Source: Perognathus longimembris pacificus (taxonomy: Eukaryota > Chordata > Mammalia > Rodentia > Heteromyidae). Taken from it: 64,000 bases of DNA. This document shows positions 11,345 to 22,785 of this stretch, one piece after another. Numbering within the stretch: position 1 is the stretch's first letter; each line of letters opens with the position of its first letter. The stretch covers positions 41,876,149 through 41,940,148 of the forward strand of contig NC_063166.1 of assembly GCF_023159225.1 (NCBI RefSeq). Reading direction: 5' to 3'. The notes under the pieces are model-generated. The model saw only the letters and a list, made by a program, of their open reading frames with translations. It made no database searches and was not told where the DNA came from. The translations under genes were made by a program, and so were the position numbers.

Positions 11345-11548
11345 TGACAGTGATCAAGATGCATTGTACACATAAACTGACATGTTGAATTGAAACTACT
11401 TTGTACAACTACTTAAATTTTTTTAAAAAGTGGGAGGCGGGATGAGGGAGGAGGTAACAAGTTGGATAAGAAATGTACTCACTGCCTTAGGTATGAAACT
11501 GTAACCCCTTTGTACATCATTTTGACAATAAAGTAATGAAAAAAAAAG
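11345..11548 (+). mobile_element. LINE-1-like 3' end
   Basis: Contains GAATTGAAACTACTTTGTAC, a G-rich stretch (GGGAGGCGGGATGAGGGAGG), AAGAAATGTACTCACTGCC, then TGTACATCATTTTGACAATA with an AATAAA signal and an A-tail. A G-rich 3' UTR tract is typical of mammalian L1. Related copies occur at 29622, 40490 and 49083. Confidence 0.65.
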
Positions 11549-11555
11549 TACTGCA

Positions 11556-11800
11556 AGCTAAGTGATAGTGGCTCATGATTGTAATCCTAGCTATTTTGGA
11601 GGCTGAGACCTGGAGGATGTTGGTTCAAAGCCAAACTGGGCAGGAAAGTCTGCAAAACTCCAGCTCCAATTACTCAGCAGAATGCCAGAGGGGAGGTATG
11701 GCTCAGGTGGTCGGGCACTATCCCTGACCAAGAAAGCCCAGTGTGAGGTAGAGGCCATGTATTCAATCCATGGTTGAAGCCCCAGTGCCAGCAACCCGCA
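11556..11800 (+). mobile_element. 7SL-like/Geo SINE
   Basis: Sense copy inserted just after the L1-like A-tail: GGCTCATGATTGTAATCCTA, GGCAGGAAAGTCTGCAAAAC, GGTATGGCTCAGGTGGTCGG, then GAAGCCCCAGTGCCAGC. Confidence 0.85.
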
Positions 11801-12528
11801 ACCCCCCTCCCCCCACATAAACACACACACTCACACAAATACTGCATAGTATTTCAAATTTCAAGTCTGCAGTAGATGTTCAGAAAAGAGAAATATTCCT
11901 AGAGTGTTTCTGCCTTTTTCGTACTCAAGAAATATCTAGTGTTTGATTGCTTGGAATAGTTTGCCAAAGTGTTTGATTCAACTGAAACTGTCTTTTCTTC
12001 ACGACAAGTTCTTCCATATATCTTGACTTGCTTTTCTGTTCTGACTAGGAGCACATATGTGGCAGACCAATGGACTTTTCCCACACGGTCCCTAGGACTA
12101 CAATGACTGTTGCCAGCATCACAGACCATAACGGCTGTCTGCCAGATGGTTGCTTCAGTGTCTGACTGTGAAATGCCAGCTGCAATTAAAACCCTTCTTT
12201 CAGAGAACAAGGCTTTCAATACAGGCCCATATGGTAACTGAATGTCTGAGTCTGTGATCATTTAAAAGGCCAGGCTCAAGAGAAAAGCACATGGAAAGAA
12301 CTAGAAAGTGAGATACGCATGGAAAAAGGTGATGAATAGTTATTAAATTGGGCTAGTTTCAGAATTAGTGAAGAAAGGGAGCAATCCCACTTCGTAGCTG
12401 AATGGGAACTATGGGTATACTTGGCTAGACTGTGGTACTCAGCTCTTTAACCAGTCTGGGTACTACCGTGAGGAGATTCAGTAGGTAGGGTTACCACCAT
12501 AATCAACTGGCACTAAGAAAAAAGAAAG

Positions 12529-12783
12529 TGTGTGTGTGTGTGTATGTGTGTGTGTGCGCTAGCATTGGGGCTTGAACTCAGGGTCTGGGTCTTGTCCTTT
12601 AGCTTTTCTGTTTAAAGCTAGTGCTCTACCACTTGAGCCACAGCTTCACCTCTGGATTTTTGGTTGTTGATAGTACTAAGAGTCTCATATCTCACAGACT
12701 TTCCTGTCTGGGCTGGCTTTTAATTGGGATCCTCAGATCTCAGCCTCCTAACTCAATTTTAGAAGTGAGCCATCAGCACCTAA
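12529..12783 (-). mobile_element. 7SL-like/Geo SINE with (TG)n tail
   Basis: A TG tract (12529-12558) abuts the element end CATTGGGGCTTGAACTCAGG. The copy continues through GTGCTCTACCACTTGAGCCA to the 7SL-like end near AAGTGAGCCATCAGCACC. Confidence 0.87.
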
Positions 12784-13007
12784 CTTAAGTAAAAGAAGTT
12801 GTTTCACCAATGTGAGTTAACTGGATGCCATAAAAGCAAAAGATGAGGTTTCTTGGGGGTAGAATGCTGCCTCAAATCCTCAGCATAAATTCCTCCATGA
12901 GTTTTCTACCTTCTGAACTGCTCTATAGACATCAGAGTTGCCATCTATCAAAGACCTGTGAGCTGCACACTACCCTCTACCTGCAGGTTAAAAATATTTC
13001 CAAGATT

Positions 13008-13655
13008 CAGATGCAAGTGGCTTATGCCTATAATCCTAGCTACTCACAAAGTTGAGGTCTGAGGGTCTCTATTCCAAGACAGTGATCAGAAATTGGCCCT
13101 AGGCTGCCTTAAAGCGGCAGCTGCTGAAACAAATAGCTAAAACTAGCTCTCTTCTTTCTTCTAAAACAAACAGTACCCCTCTCCAAATAAACTGCTTGTG
13201 ATATCCTGAGTTCCCACACCTGAGGTTAACTGACCGAGAGACCATCGATTTTACAAGATTCTGGTCACATCTGCTGTAGACTCTTCCTCTGAAAGATCCC
13301 AACCTGTGGCCCAAGATAAAATTTTCCCATGGGAGACACAAAAAAGTGAGAGCGTGTCATTGTCTCTTCAGACTGACGCTAAGACTCTGACATCTCTCTC
13401 AGGCTTTTACCCCTGAAATAAAAGTCTATTGGTCTGTTGAGTTCACTTTCCGCCCTTTCTCTCTTCTGATACCCTCATGAGTCAATTTCCTTATAGACAG
13501 CAGTAGCGGGAAAGTGAGTGAGACTTGAATATCCAATTAGTGATGGCAGAAAGCTGGAAATGGAGCTGTGGCTCAAGTGGTAGAGCAGTAGCCTTGATTG
13601 AAGAAGCTTAGAGTCAGCACGGAGACCCTGAGTTCAAGCCTCAGGACCAACACCA
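13008..13655 (+). mobile_element. 7SL-like/Geo SINE split by an LTR-like insert
   Basis: The 5' part (13008-13082) has TATAATCCTAGCTACTC and stops at TTCCAAGACAG. The rest resumes at 13504 (GGGAAAGTGAGTGAGACTTG) and runs through GGCTCAAGTGGTAGAGCAGT to GAGTTCAAGCCTCAGGACC. The two parts join in register when 13083-13503 is removed. Confidence 0.8.
13083..13499 (+). mobile_element. Probable solo LTR (417 bp)
   Basis: The insert splits an older SINE. It starts TGATCAG and ends TAGACA, giving the TG...CA ends of an LTR, with near-identical 4-bp flanks (ACAG/GCAG) as a candidate target duplication. An AATAAA signal lies at 13417-13422, followed by a TG-containing, pyrimidine-rich stretch. No viral coding sequence accompanies it, so it would be a recombined solo LTR. 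The family is not recognised. Confidence 0.6.
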
Positions 13656-13661
13656 GTATCT

Positions 13662-13672
13662 GTCTGTATCTG

Positions 13673-13727
<55 letters not shown>

Positions 13728-13738
13728 CTATTATCTAT
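13662..13738 (+). repeat. (TATC)n microsatellite
   Basis: TATC tetranucleotide tract grown directly from the 3' tail of the split SINE (tail starts at ACACCAGTATCTG). Confidence 0.95.
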
Positions 13739-13845
13739 TTTTCGGTCTGACTGTCTCCCCAAGGGATTTGTGTGCACCTTCATATTTGAGAAGCAAAGTT
13801 CTAAGGTCTAGTGAGTTCTGCTCACCAGTTGTTGCTTTGTAGGCT

Positions 13846-14093
13846 TGTGTGTTTGTGTGTGTGTGCTGGTACTGAGGCTTGAACTCAGGGCCTAGGTGCT
13901 GTTTCCTTAGCTTCTTTGCTTAAGTCCGACACTCTACCACTTGAGCCACAGCTCCACTTCTGGCTTTTTGGTGCTTAATTGGAGATAAGCATTTCATTCA
14001 CTTGTTTGCCTGGACTGCCTCGAACCTCCAGTCTCAGATCTCAGCCTCTTGCTTGGCTAGGTTAAAGGCCTGAGTCACTTGAGCCTGGCTAAA
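13846..14093 (-). mobile_element. 7SL-like/Geo SINE with short (TG)n tail
   Basis: Antisense copy: TGGTACTGAGGCTTGAACTC, ACTCTACCACTTGAGCCACA, TTAATTGGAGATAAGC, ending GAGTCACTTGAGCCTGGC. Confidence 0.86.
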
Positions 14094-14782
14094 CCATACT
14101 CTTTGGGATGCTACACTTAACTCTATCAATTTCAGTGGTCCCTGCTGTGAAATACATGGCTTTAAGCAAGACATCCACAAGCATTTGTGGAATAAAATTT
14201 TAAATCACCCCCTCCAAAGCAAGATAGAAAGCAATAATAGATACATTAATTTGAACACAAATACATTTCTGGTACAGTATTTAGCATAATTTGGAAATTG
14301 TGAGGTTTTTTACCAAAGGATTCAGCTAATAGTAAACACCATTTCAAAGACAGAGACTACAGAAGTTACATTCAAAATTTCTAATATGTATCTAGAATAG
14401 TCTAAACCTTCTAGGGCCACTTACTTCTGAAAATAAAAAAAAAAGAATGACACAAATAAATATACCCAAGCACTTACTAAATTCATATTCACAAGACCTG
14501 GAATCTTTCGCTCTAGGTAATAAATTTGGGGAAAATGTGAGATGAAATAAGGAAGGCAGTATAACCCAGGGGAAAGGTTTTGATATTACTCATGGTCTTG
14601 TTGGAAGAGCAGTGAGTAGTGAGATGTGAGAGGTCATATGATACTGTCAAATGATGAGAGGAGCTTCCCACATTCTAGAAGATGTGTGTGTGTAGTATAC
14701 ATCATATATTACATATAATACTTATTATATGTATGTTAAGTAGGTAGATAAATCTCTCATCATGCTCTCACTTGGTATTTTA

Positions 14783-14936
14783 GCTCTATCACTTGAGTCA
14801 CACCTCCGCTTCTATTTTTTGGTTGGTTAATTGGAGTTAAGAGTCTTGGATTTCTCTGCCTGGACTGGCTTTGAGCTGTGATCCTTAGGTCTCATCCTCC
14901 TTGAATAGCTAGGATTACAGTCATGAGCCATGTGAA
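14783..14936 (-). mobile_element. 7SL-like/Geo SINE, 3'-truncated
   Basis: Antisense partial copy beginning inside the Geo half (AGCTCTATCACTTGAGTCAC). It keeps GGTTAATTGGAGTTAAGAGT and GCTAGGATTACAGTCATGAG. The terminal Geo sequence is missing. Confidence 0.8.
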
Positions 14937-15305
14937 GTACCTGCATGTGAGAGATATTCTTACTGAAACCTCTTTTCGGAGAACTTCATGAAGAATTAAC
15001 TTATCTGTTATGGGAGGAAAATGCTCAGGATTGTCAGCTGCTCACAGAAGATTTATAGTGATTAAGATATAGTACCTTTATGTTAGAATACTTAACTAAA
15101 TATATTTAAAGTAATGTAACAATACTGACGGGAAGTGGTTTTGAATTGGGGCAAGGGTTTACTGGAGAGTGAAAAGGTTTTGTTGTGTTGTTGTTGTTGA
15201 CTAACTTCCTTGATAGCTGTTTATCTGTGTGCATTCCCCTGGCTTCCCATTCTTTTGGCTTGTCACACATTATGTAAGGAGATGAAAGCTTTCACCAAAC
15301 TAGGT

Positions 15306-15570
15306 AGCTGGCACCATTGGCTCTCACCTGTAATCCTACCTACTCAGGAGTTCAAGATTTGAGGATGGAGGCTCAAAGCCAGCTAAAAACAGGAAAGGCT
15401 CTGAGGCTTTTCTCTCCAATTACAACAAAAACAACAACAGCAAGGAGCCTGAAGTGCAGCAGTGGCTCAAGTGATAGAGTGCCAGCTTTGAGCAAAAAAA
15501 ACCAAGGACAGCGTTGAGGGCCTGAGTTGAAGTCCTAGTATCCACACAAACAAAACAAAACAAAACAAAA
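15306..15570 (+). mobile_element. 7SL-like/Geo SINE with (AAAAC)n tail
   Basis: Sense copy: GCTGGCACCATTGGCTCTCA, TAATCCTACCTACTCAGGAG, an ACA-rich insertion at 15421-15442, AGTGGCTCAAGTGATAGAGT. The tail is (AAAAC)n at 15545-15570. Confidence 0.86.
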
Positions 15571-16527
15571 CTAGATTAGCTTTACCCTCTAAAGTCAATT
15601 ACCTACCCCTCTATACCTGGCTGCACAAAGGCCCGTGGTACTTATTTTACATAAAGGAAAAGAAGTGTACTGGCTGAAAACAAAGCTGAGGAATTGATCC
15701 ACATGGGGAGCAAGTGGGGATCCTCAGGGTTAGCAACCTTGTGGGGGGTCAACACTGCTTCATGTTGAATTTTACTGAAATTGTCCCATAGTTTTTGCTG
15801 TTACAAAGTGAGGTAAATGAGATCTTTGTGGCTGGTGTGTATGGGGTGGTAGGAAATACCTTAGGTAAAAAGTACATGGTAGATCTTCAATGGGTATAAC
15901 TCCCAGTACAATGGCTGTCTCTTTTGTATGCCTATGCCTGTAGGTACAGTGTCACGATTGCCTGTTTACCTTTTCTCAAAAATTTTAGTTGAGAAATTTT
16001 GGGCCTCCTGGTCAAGCTACATGTCCAGGACTTCATGTGCACAGACTTCAGTGTAAAGAGCTCTGCCACTGCTTTCCCTGCCTCCCTCCCTCCATTTCTC
16101 CCTCCTCTTTTCCACCACCCCCCTCCCCGCCCCTTGCCTTCCTTTCTTTTCCTATCTTGTTGGGGATCCTCTCTTGCATCTTTTCTGTTGGTTGTGTTTC
16201 ACAGGCAGCAGTCCTAAACCACTTATCCTTGTCAGCACATTCCCCAGACTCCTCTGCTTTCATTTCTACCTTGTCACCCCTGATCCTGTCACATCTCTCA
16301 CACTCCTAGGCTTTTTCTAGAAAAGGATGGACCCTCCCAGGAAGGCTGCCTCTCCTTCCGGGTGCAAATGAGCTAATCCCATCTCTTTAGATGTGTTTTC
16401 ACCAGGGAACTTCATCCAGCTGTGTTAAGAGGCTGCTCTCACCATCACATACTTGTATATGTATTGAGAGGGGTGTGTTATTTTGTTTTGCACTTGTTAT
16501 GTTTATTTTTTCTTAACAACTAATTCT

Positions 16528-16690
16528 AGCTTAGGATTCTCAGCTTTGCTTGAACCTCAGAATCACCTGGGTATCTTCTGAAAATCATACACTCTGGGCC
16601 ACTCTGCAGAATATTAAGTCAGAGGAGCTCAAAGTGGGACCCAGACTTCATTAGTTATTAAGCTCTCTAGGAACTGACCCCAGCCTGCCT
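16528..16690 (+). mobile_element. MER5/MER20-like hAT fossil
   Basis: AATCACCTGGGTATCTTCTG with AAAATCATACACTCTGGGCC, then TTAAGCTCTCTAGG, follows the layout of MER5-type non-autonomous hAT elements (a CACCTGGG motif, then an AAAAT(N)CA segment). Old and diverged. Confidence 0.55.
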
Positions 16691-16867
16691 TCAAATTCGA
16701 TCAGTAGTAATATAGGCTAAAATCTTAAATGGCTGTATTTCATATTGAAGAAGTTTGATTTTATACTTAAAAACAATTACAAAGCTTTCAAATCAGCAAA
16801 TAGATGTTTCTTCAGAATGTACTCTGTCAAAAATCAAATATAGAAAACGTGGTCTTATTTTCCTCTG

Positions 16868-16892
16868 TTTCTTTCTTTTTTTTTTTTTTTTG
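16868..16892 (+). repeat. T-rich tract
   Basis: A poly(T) run after TTTC units, with no recognisable SINE on its 3' side. Confidence 0.8.
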
Positions 16893-18796
16893 ACAGTACC
16901 TTACAGAGGAATCTGGAGGGTTAAATCGGTTGTTTTACAAATGGATCCAAATATAAACCATTGTAGAAAAATATATACTCATTGTTATTTGAGTTCCAAT
17001 TTAACACAAGGTGCCGAGATTCTGCTTGTATTTTTAGCTAAGCATAGAGTTCTTGGTCTGGGAGTCATTGAGAATTTCAAAATAGTTTGCTACCTAAAAA
17101 TATATTTCCTGAAATGAACTTGAGGCCTGAATGGGATGAATGGGTTTATTTTTTTCTTCTGTATTTACCGTTACCACAAGAAAGCAAGGTTGAAATATGC
17201 ATGTTTATATTTTTAGAGATCCAGGAAACAGGTGCTATGCCTGAGCAACAAAGAAGATTATGTATCATGCAGAGCCCTGATGGCAGATAGTTAAAATTTA
17301 CAGGCAGCACGAGGCTGTGGAAGGGCATTCCCCCTTGCAGGCGGGAGTCTTTACTGTAAAGCACACATGGCTTTGCTGAGGCTCCTCCAAGGGGATGAAG
17401 GACTAGTACCTGGCCCAGTGCCACAGATGGTCAAATGTCTAATCTTTCTTAGGCTTTCAAAATGTGTGTTGAGTATGTTTGTGTATTGAATGCCTTGTAG
17501 CCTTGGATAAGTTTTCTTGGCTCTGCAAAATATGACTTTAATTTACTCCCTTCACCAACAGGCATGGGCCTCATTGAGGACAAATATGGGGCATGAGAGT
17601 TGCATTTTGCTTATTGCCTTTGGCATTCCTGTGCATAGTCTGCTTTCAGTATTGTATTGAGTGAACATAAATATTTCACTTATGATCATGCTCCTATCCG
17701 TCTAAGGGCAGAGGTTTTATATCCTGTCCTACTGGATATAAAGGGCCAAACATGAACTCCTTGTGATTATACCAGTGTGTATTCCTCTGGTCACTTACTC
17801 AATTAATATCTTGGGTAGCTTCCGTATGACCTGTATTGTTTTGGGCATAGGAGGTACAGTATATAAGCAATAAGTTTCATGAAACTTATATTTGGGTACA
17901 TGAATGTAAAGGAGTCTGTGACCCACATGGTTTTACAGATGATTAAACAGAATCCTGTGGTAGTTTTACAATGAAGAGTGACATGTAGTCAGAGATCCTC
18001 CAGGGGCTTGAGGTGTAAAGTGGAAAGGATACTACTGGATGAAGTCAAAGAGGTGGCATCAGTCTTAGTTGGCCATCTGATCAGGGCCTTGACAGTCTTG
18101 TGTCTAAGACATACAGGGGGAGTGTTAATTAATGGCTTGTAGGCAGGGAGTCATGGGACCTGTCAATGGCCCAGAGGTTTTTTGATACTCTTCCAGATCC
18201 TAGTCATGAACAGTGGCAGTTGGTATGGCCTTGTAGCTCCTCCAAGAGTTGACCAAGAGATTTTCCCGCTTGCTTTTGCACTTTACCACTCTGCTGTAAC
18301 CTCTCTGCCTATGTGGACAATGACGCTTGTCTGGTGCCCACATCCTCTGGGCCTCCTTCTATTTTAGGTTACCCTGCCTTGGTTTGTTTCTTTGTTTACC
18401 AGCTAAACTGTAATTTCTTTTACTCATTGTATTTGTGTATGTGTGCACACATGCATGTGCTTCTAGTATCCATTACTATGCAGTAGACTATTCTGTTTTT
18501 CCATTGATTGATGAGGTGATAAGATCTTTATTTATAGAAAGTGCTTTCTGGCAATCATGGACAAAAACAAGAAGCTACTGCTACTTACCATCCACTGTCC
18601 CCATACACAAGGCTTACAGTACAGGTGGCCTATGTGACAGAATTCTAATCGGATGTGAAAGAATTGTCTTACCTTTCTCCATGTTCCTTTGCATGGCCTC
18701 AAGTTCATGTGGAATTGCTAAATGGTTTCAGGAATCCATGTGTGGCTTCCGTAACATTTGGATAAGTGTTTACTGTATCTTTCTCTTCCCCCTCAG

Positions 18797-18965
18797 TTAA
18801 TGATGACGTGATGGCCAGTGACGACAATGGTGAGGTCAAGATTTCACAGCTGTGTAAGTTTTGTGATGTGAGAACTTCCACCTGTGACAACCAGAAATCT
18901 TGCATGAGCAACTGCAGCATCACAGCCATCTGTGAGAATCCAAATGAAGTTTGTGTGGCCGTTTG
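18797..18965 (+). CDS. TGFBR2: TGFBR2 exon 2: N-terminal ectodomain
   Basis: This exon encodes codons 32 (last two bases) to 88 (first two bases) of the extracellular ligand-binding domain, a three-finger toxin-like fold held by disulfides. The diagnostic run [16 protein letters not shown] is present, followed by MSNCSIT and EVCVAVW. The acceptor is CCCCCTCAG and the donor is G|GTAAGA; length is 169 nt as in human. Ligand-contact residues known from TGF-beta3 complexes (human L50, F53, D55, I73, T74, I76, E78) are kept. Human S75 is Ala here, F58 is Thr and K79 is Asn. The N70 glycosylation sequon (NCS) is intact. The stretch before C51 ([19 protein letters not shown]) differs most from human, as expected for the flexible N-terminus. 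Confidence 0.97.
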
Positions 18966-18994
18966 GTAAGAGACTTTTTCTTTTTATCTTCCTT

Positions 18995-18997
18995 CAT

Positions 18998-19048
<51 letters not shown>
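18995..19048 (+). repeat. (TTTA)n microsatellite near the exon 2 donor
   Basis: A tract of TTTA units 30 bp downstream of the exon 2 splice donor, followed by an antisense SINE. Confidence 0.95.
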
Positions 19049-19059
19049 GTAGTTTAGTT

Positions 19060-19285
19060 AGTGCTGTTCATGGAGCATAAACTTACAGCTTCACATTCTC
19101 ACTTGGCTTTTTCACTCGAGGCTGGCACTCTACCATTTGAGCTACATCTCCATTTTTGGCTTTTTGCTGGTTACCTAGAGATAAGAGTCTCAAATTTTTC
19201 TATCCAGGCTGGCTTTAAATTGTGATCCACAGATCTCAATGCCCTGAGGAGCTAGGATTACATATGTGTGCCACCAGTGCCCAGT
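19060..19285 (-). mobile_element. 7SL-like/Geo SINE
   Basis: Antisense copy about 100 bp after exon 2. GGCTGGCACTCTACCATTTG and GAGATAAGAGTCTCAAATTT are clear, and it ends TGTGTGCCACCAGTGCCCAG. The terminal Geo segment is diverged. Confidence 0.85.
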
Positions 19286-19898
19286 TCCTTATCTTACTTT
19301 CTATGTCACTCATTCTCATAGTGCATAATGTCAGTGTCTCCATAACCCCTAAGTGCAGGTATTCAGTCCACTTTGTTGTTAGTGGTATCTCCCTTTCAGT
19401 TATTGAGTGTTCCTATGGATAGTCAGATATACACACACACACACAGAAGTATATGACATGATCTTTAGTATTCATAGTACATCTAGAAGCCCTTCCTGTG
19501 TCAAAAGAATGATTTGCTCCCTGCTAGTAAGTTAAATGATCCTTTCTCAGCACCAGGAGCTTTGTTCTGCAGAAACAATTTTAGTTCTATGTTGTTGAAG
19601 GAGAAGATGTGCAAGTTTGGCTTTTGGGAAAGCAAAACACTTGCCCCAAATGGGAAAGCTAGTTAGAGAGGCAGAAAAAGAACCTGTTACTTAGTCAGAC
19701 ATCCAAGCTATATTCCTGGTATCCCTCTCTTGGATCAGGACCACATATATTCTTGGGTCTGATCTTCTGCTTTCTCTTCTTTCCTTCTCTCCAACTCACC
19801 CCCTTTCCACATGCAAGTACCTCAAATAATTCTTTATACCTACACAGTGGGTATTCATAAATCATTTGATTAATTCATGCCTGCGAATGAATAACATG

Positions 19899-20126
19899 TG
19901 CCAGCACTGGAGCTTGAACTCAGGGTCTTTCTCCCTAGCTTGACTTTTTTTGTTTAAGGCTGAAACTTTGCCACTTGAGCCATGGTTCCATTTCTAGCTT
20001 TTACTAGATGAATGGACATAAAAGTCTCAATGCATTTTCTGCCTAGGCTGGCTTTGAACTGAACTGTGATCCTCAAATATCAGCTTCCTGAGCAGGAAGA
20101 TTGCAGGCATAAAACAGCAGTGCCTG
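19899..20126 (-). mobile_element. 7SL-like/Geo SINE
   Basis: Antisense copy: GCCAGCACTGGAGCTTGAAC, TTTGCCACTTGAGCCATGG, GCCTAGGCTGGCTTTGAACT. It has a 5-bp duplication (GAACT twice) in the 7SL-like half. Confidence 0.85.
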
Positions 20127-21561
20127 ATAAGAAACAACCTTGATCATTAAAAGAGTCCCAGTTTTGTAATAAAAATTTAAAAATTCATTAATGGAACTTA
20201 ACATTTTTCAGGCTTATTCTGATATGAAATTACCACCATTTTAAGAAGTGTATATATTTCCTGGTTGGTTGGCAGGCAAGAATATAAGGCCAAATATGTC
20301 TCTCCCTTTCTTGAAAATGAATCTTTTGAGACTTTCTCCATTCCACAGATTTATCTTGATGATAGATCTAAGGACCTTGCAAATTCCCATGCATACCAGG
20401 TGCTGAACTGGTTTCCTAAGAATTAGAGGAATGTTAACAGCCAGGGCCAGTTGGGACAGCTTCATGCATGTCCCGCCACCTTCCACCCACATACCTACAA
20501 CCTCATGCAGGTCCAGTTTGGGTCAGCGGTGTGAAAGAAGGATTATTTGAGGACACGGCCCACTGCAGTAGAAGGTTACAAGCATGGTATCTGAGGACTG
20601 GCTGCAGCAATTAGGAATGGTGTGAATTTAGTAAGAAGTGCATGATTCTCTTGAGAGAAACTGAAAAGCTCTTAGGGGAAAAATCTCATAAACTCACCCT
20701 GTGAGATTCTGAAGGGGAGAGGGAAGGTTTGCAACCTTTATCAGGGGACAGAGTTGTGCTGAGTGTAAGCTTCAACATTTGTACAATCCTGGTTTCACAA
20801 TACCAGAAAGTTCTCCTCTTTGGCAGAGTCGAGTGAAATCCCAGAGGGGTTGGTTGGCCTACAGAGGAGAGGTGGTACGACCAGATCCTGGACTCCATGC
20901 TTCCTTCTAGGGCTATGTCATACAGGGCTCATCTCCCATTGGGCTGGGAGGACTGACTTCGGTTGCTTGGAGCAGCCCCCTTTAATTACGTTGTTTTCCT
21001 GGCCTTCAGTACAAATCCAAATGATTGGATGAGAATGATGTCTGTGGAACAGAATATGAGCATGTGGAGGAATCCAATGAGCTTGATTCTTGCTTGTCTC
21101 AATGAAGGCAAACCTCACTGTGAGTCAGGGTTGTAGATAATGGCACAGGGAATCAGTGTTTGGTGTCCTAACCTCCCTGATATCTATCAGGAATGAGACA
21201 CCAGTCCCTGCTCCCTGGGAACAATGGCTACTTGAGGTACTATCCTTAATTCCCTTCAGGGTCTCCCTTCCCTGAGGGACTTCATCCTGGTAGGCTCTTG
21301 TGGGCAGCCTCCTTCCACAGCTGGTTGATGCAGGGGTACAAGTTGCTGCTGCTTCATTTAGGATAAATTTAAGGGTCATTCTGGCTTCAGAGCATCTGAG
21401 ACATCCACATCCATTGCAACTGACCTGTATAGTAGTCTAACTAACTTCTCCCACTGCAGGTGCATCTTCAAATACCTCCTGCATGGACACTTAGAGCTCA
21501 GTGTCTGTTTCCAGATAACTCAAACTGCACAGGAGGCTTCTGTTTGGTTTTTTGTTTGTTT

Positions 21562-21790
21562 CCTTCTGGCACTGGGCTTGAACCCAGTGTCAGGGCTCTG
21601 TTCCTTAGCTTTTCTGATTAAGGCTGGCACTCTATAATTTGAGCCACAACTCCACCTCCAGATTTTGGATGCTTAATTGGACATGAAGTCTCACAGATTT
21701 TCCTGCCTGGGTTCATTTTGAACTTCAATCCTCAGATCTCAGCCTCCCAAGTAGCTATGATTCCAAGTGTGAGCCATCAGTGCCTGGCCA
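21562..21790 (-). mobile_element. 7SL-like/Geo SINE
   Basis: Antisense copy: CTGGCACTGGGCTTGAACCC, GGCTGGCACTCTATAATTTG, TGCTTAATTGGACATGAAGT, ending GTGAGCCATCAGTGCCTGGC. Confidence 0.86.
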
Positions 21791-22577
21791 GAAGTCTATT
21801 TTTAAAAGAGCCAAGTGAGGCAAAAGAAAGGCTCCACCCTGGAATGTGTTCCAGTGCTCTGATTGGGTTTCATATTTTTTTCATTGGTGGATTGTTTGAT
21901 TCATTCACTCATACAACTATTGTCAGTTGAGTGTCCAGTTCATGTGAAATGCTAATACTTTCTCTAAGGTGGGGAATATTTGGGATCCAGAATTAATCAT
22001 ACCATGGTGATTTTTCTTTCAGTGGAAATAGGCAATGTATCCTGTAGCTCAGAACAAAGAGAAATCTGGAGACATGTCACTGTATTATCCATTTGGCATG
22101 GGCAGAAGCTCTTTTACGCGAGATGGCAGTCCAGGACTTGTCCACGACTTGAGTAATATCATTTTTCCCCTTATAATTGAAGATCTCTGAGCAACTAGGA
22201 TCAGGGAAGCAAGAGGCTCTGAACAAGCTGCTAGGTAGTTACAGATCAACTTAGTTTCCTGGCTCACTTTCCCACCCTTTGCCTCTAAGAGCTTCTCGGG
22301 GAGGAGCCACTATGTTTTTCTCTGGGAGAACAGAAGATTCAGCATGTTTTCACTTTATCACCCAAGCAAAAGTAAACTTTACACATGCTCACACTAGTAA
22401 AACTGTGTGTGTGAGGTGGGCAAGTGGGCAGGGCCATGACTTTGCAAAGAAACCCCAGTAACCTTGGGATTCAGGACACATATGGGTTCTTGATTTAGGC
22501 TTTCTCTTTTCCAAAGAATGAGACTCTGGGCTTTGTGCGTGCCTAGTACTAGTAAACGTTCTACCTCAGGCTGAGTA

Positions 22578-22579
<2 letters not shown>

Positions 22580-22634
<55 letters not shown>
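22580..22634 (+). repeat. (TG)n microsatellite at a SINE tail
   Basis: A pure TG tract of about 55 bp directly joined to the truncated antisense SINE at 22635. Confidence 0.95.
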
Positions 22635-22639
<5 letters not shown>

Positions 22640-22785
22640 AGGCAGGGGCACTATCCCTAAGCTTTGTCACTCAAGGCTAGAGCTCTACCACTTGAGCTAC
22701 AGCTCCACTTCTGGCTTTATGGTGATTAATTGAAATATGAGTCTCTCAGATTAGTCTGCCTGAGCTAACTGTAAACAGCTTCAGG
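22635..22785 (-). mobile_element. 7SL-like/Geo SINE, partial
   Basis: Antisense copy with the Geo half (GAGCTCTACCACTTGAGCTA) and part of the 7SL-like half (GGTGATTAATTGAAATATGA). The 5' end of the element is lost. Confidence 0.82.

Larger units (their letters stand above)
1..18796 (+). other. TGFBR2: TGFBR2 intron 1 (3' part)
   Basis: This intron ends at the exon 2 acceptor; its start is outside the window. Between listed repeats there are long stretches in which I see no gene and no recognisable repeat: 1-740, 1770-2570, 3905-4500, 4560-4870, 5290-5680, 6800-7380, 7820-8690, 9465-10190, 11800-12520, 14095-14780, 14940-15300, 15570-16530 and 16700-18796. These are AT-moderate, non-coding sequence. 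Stretch 16080-16150 is pyrimidine-rich. No promoter or CpG island is visible. Confidence 0.9.
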
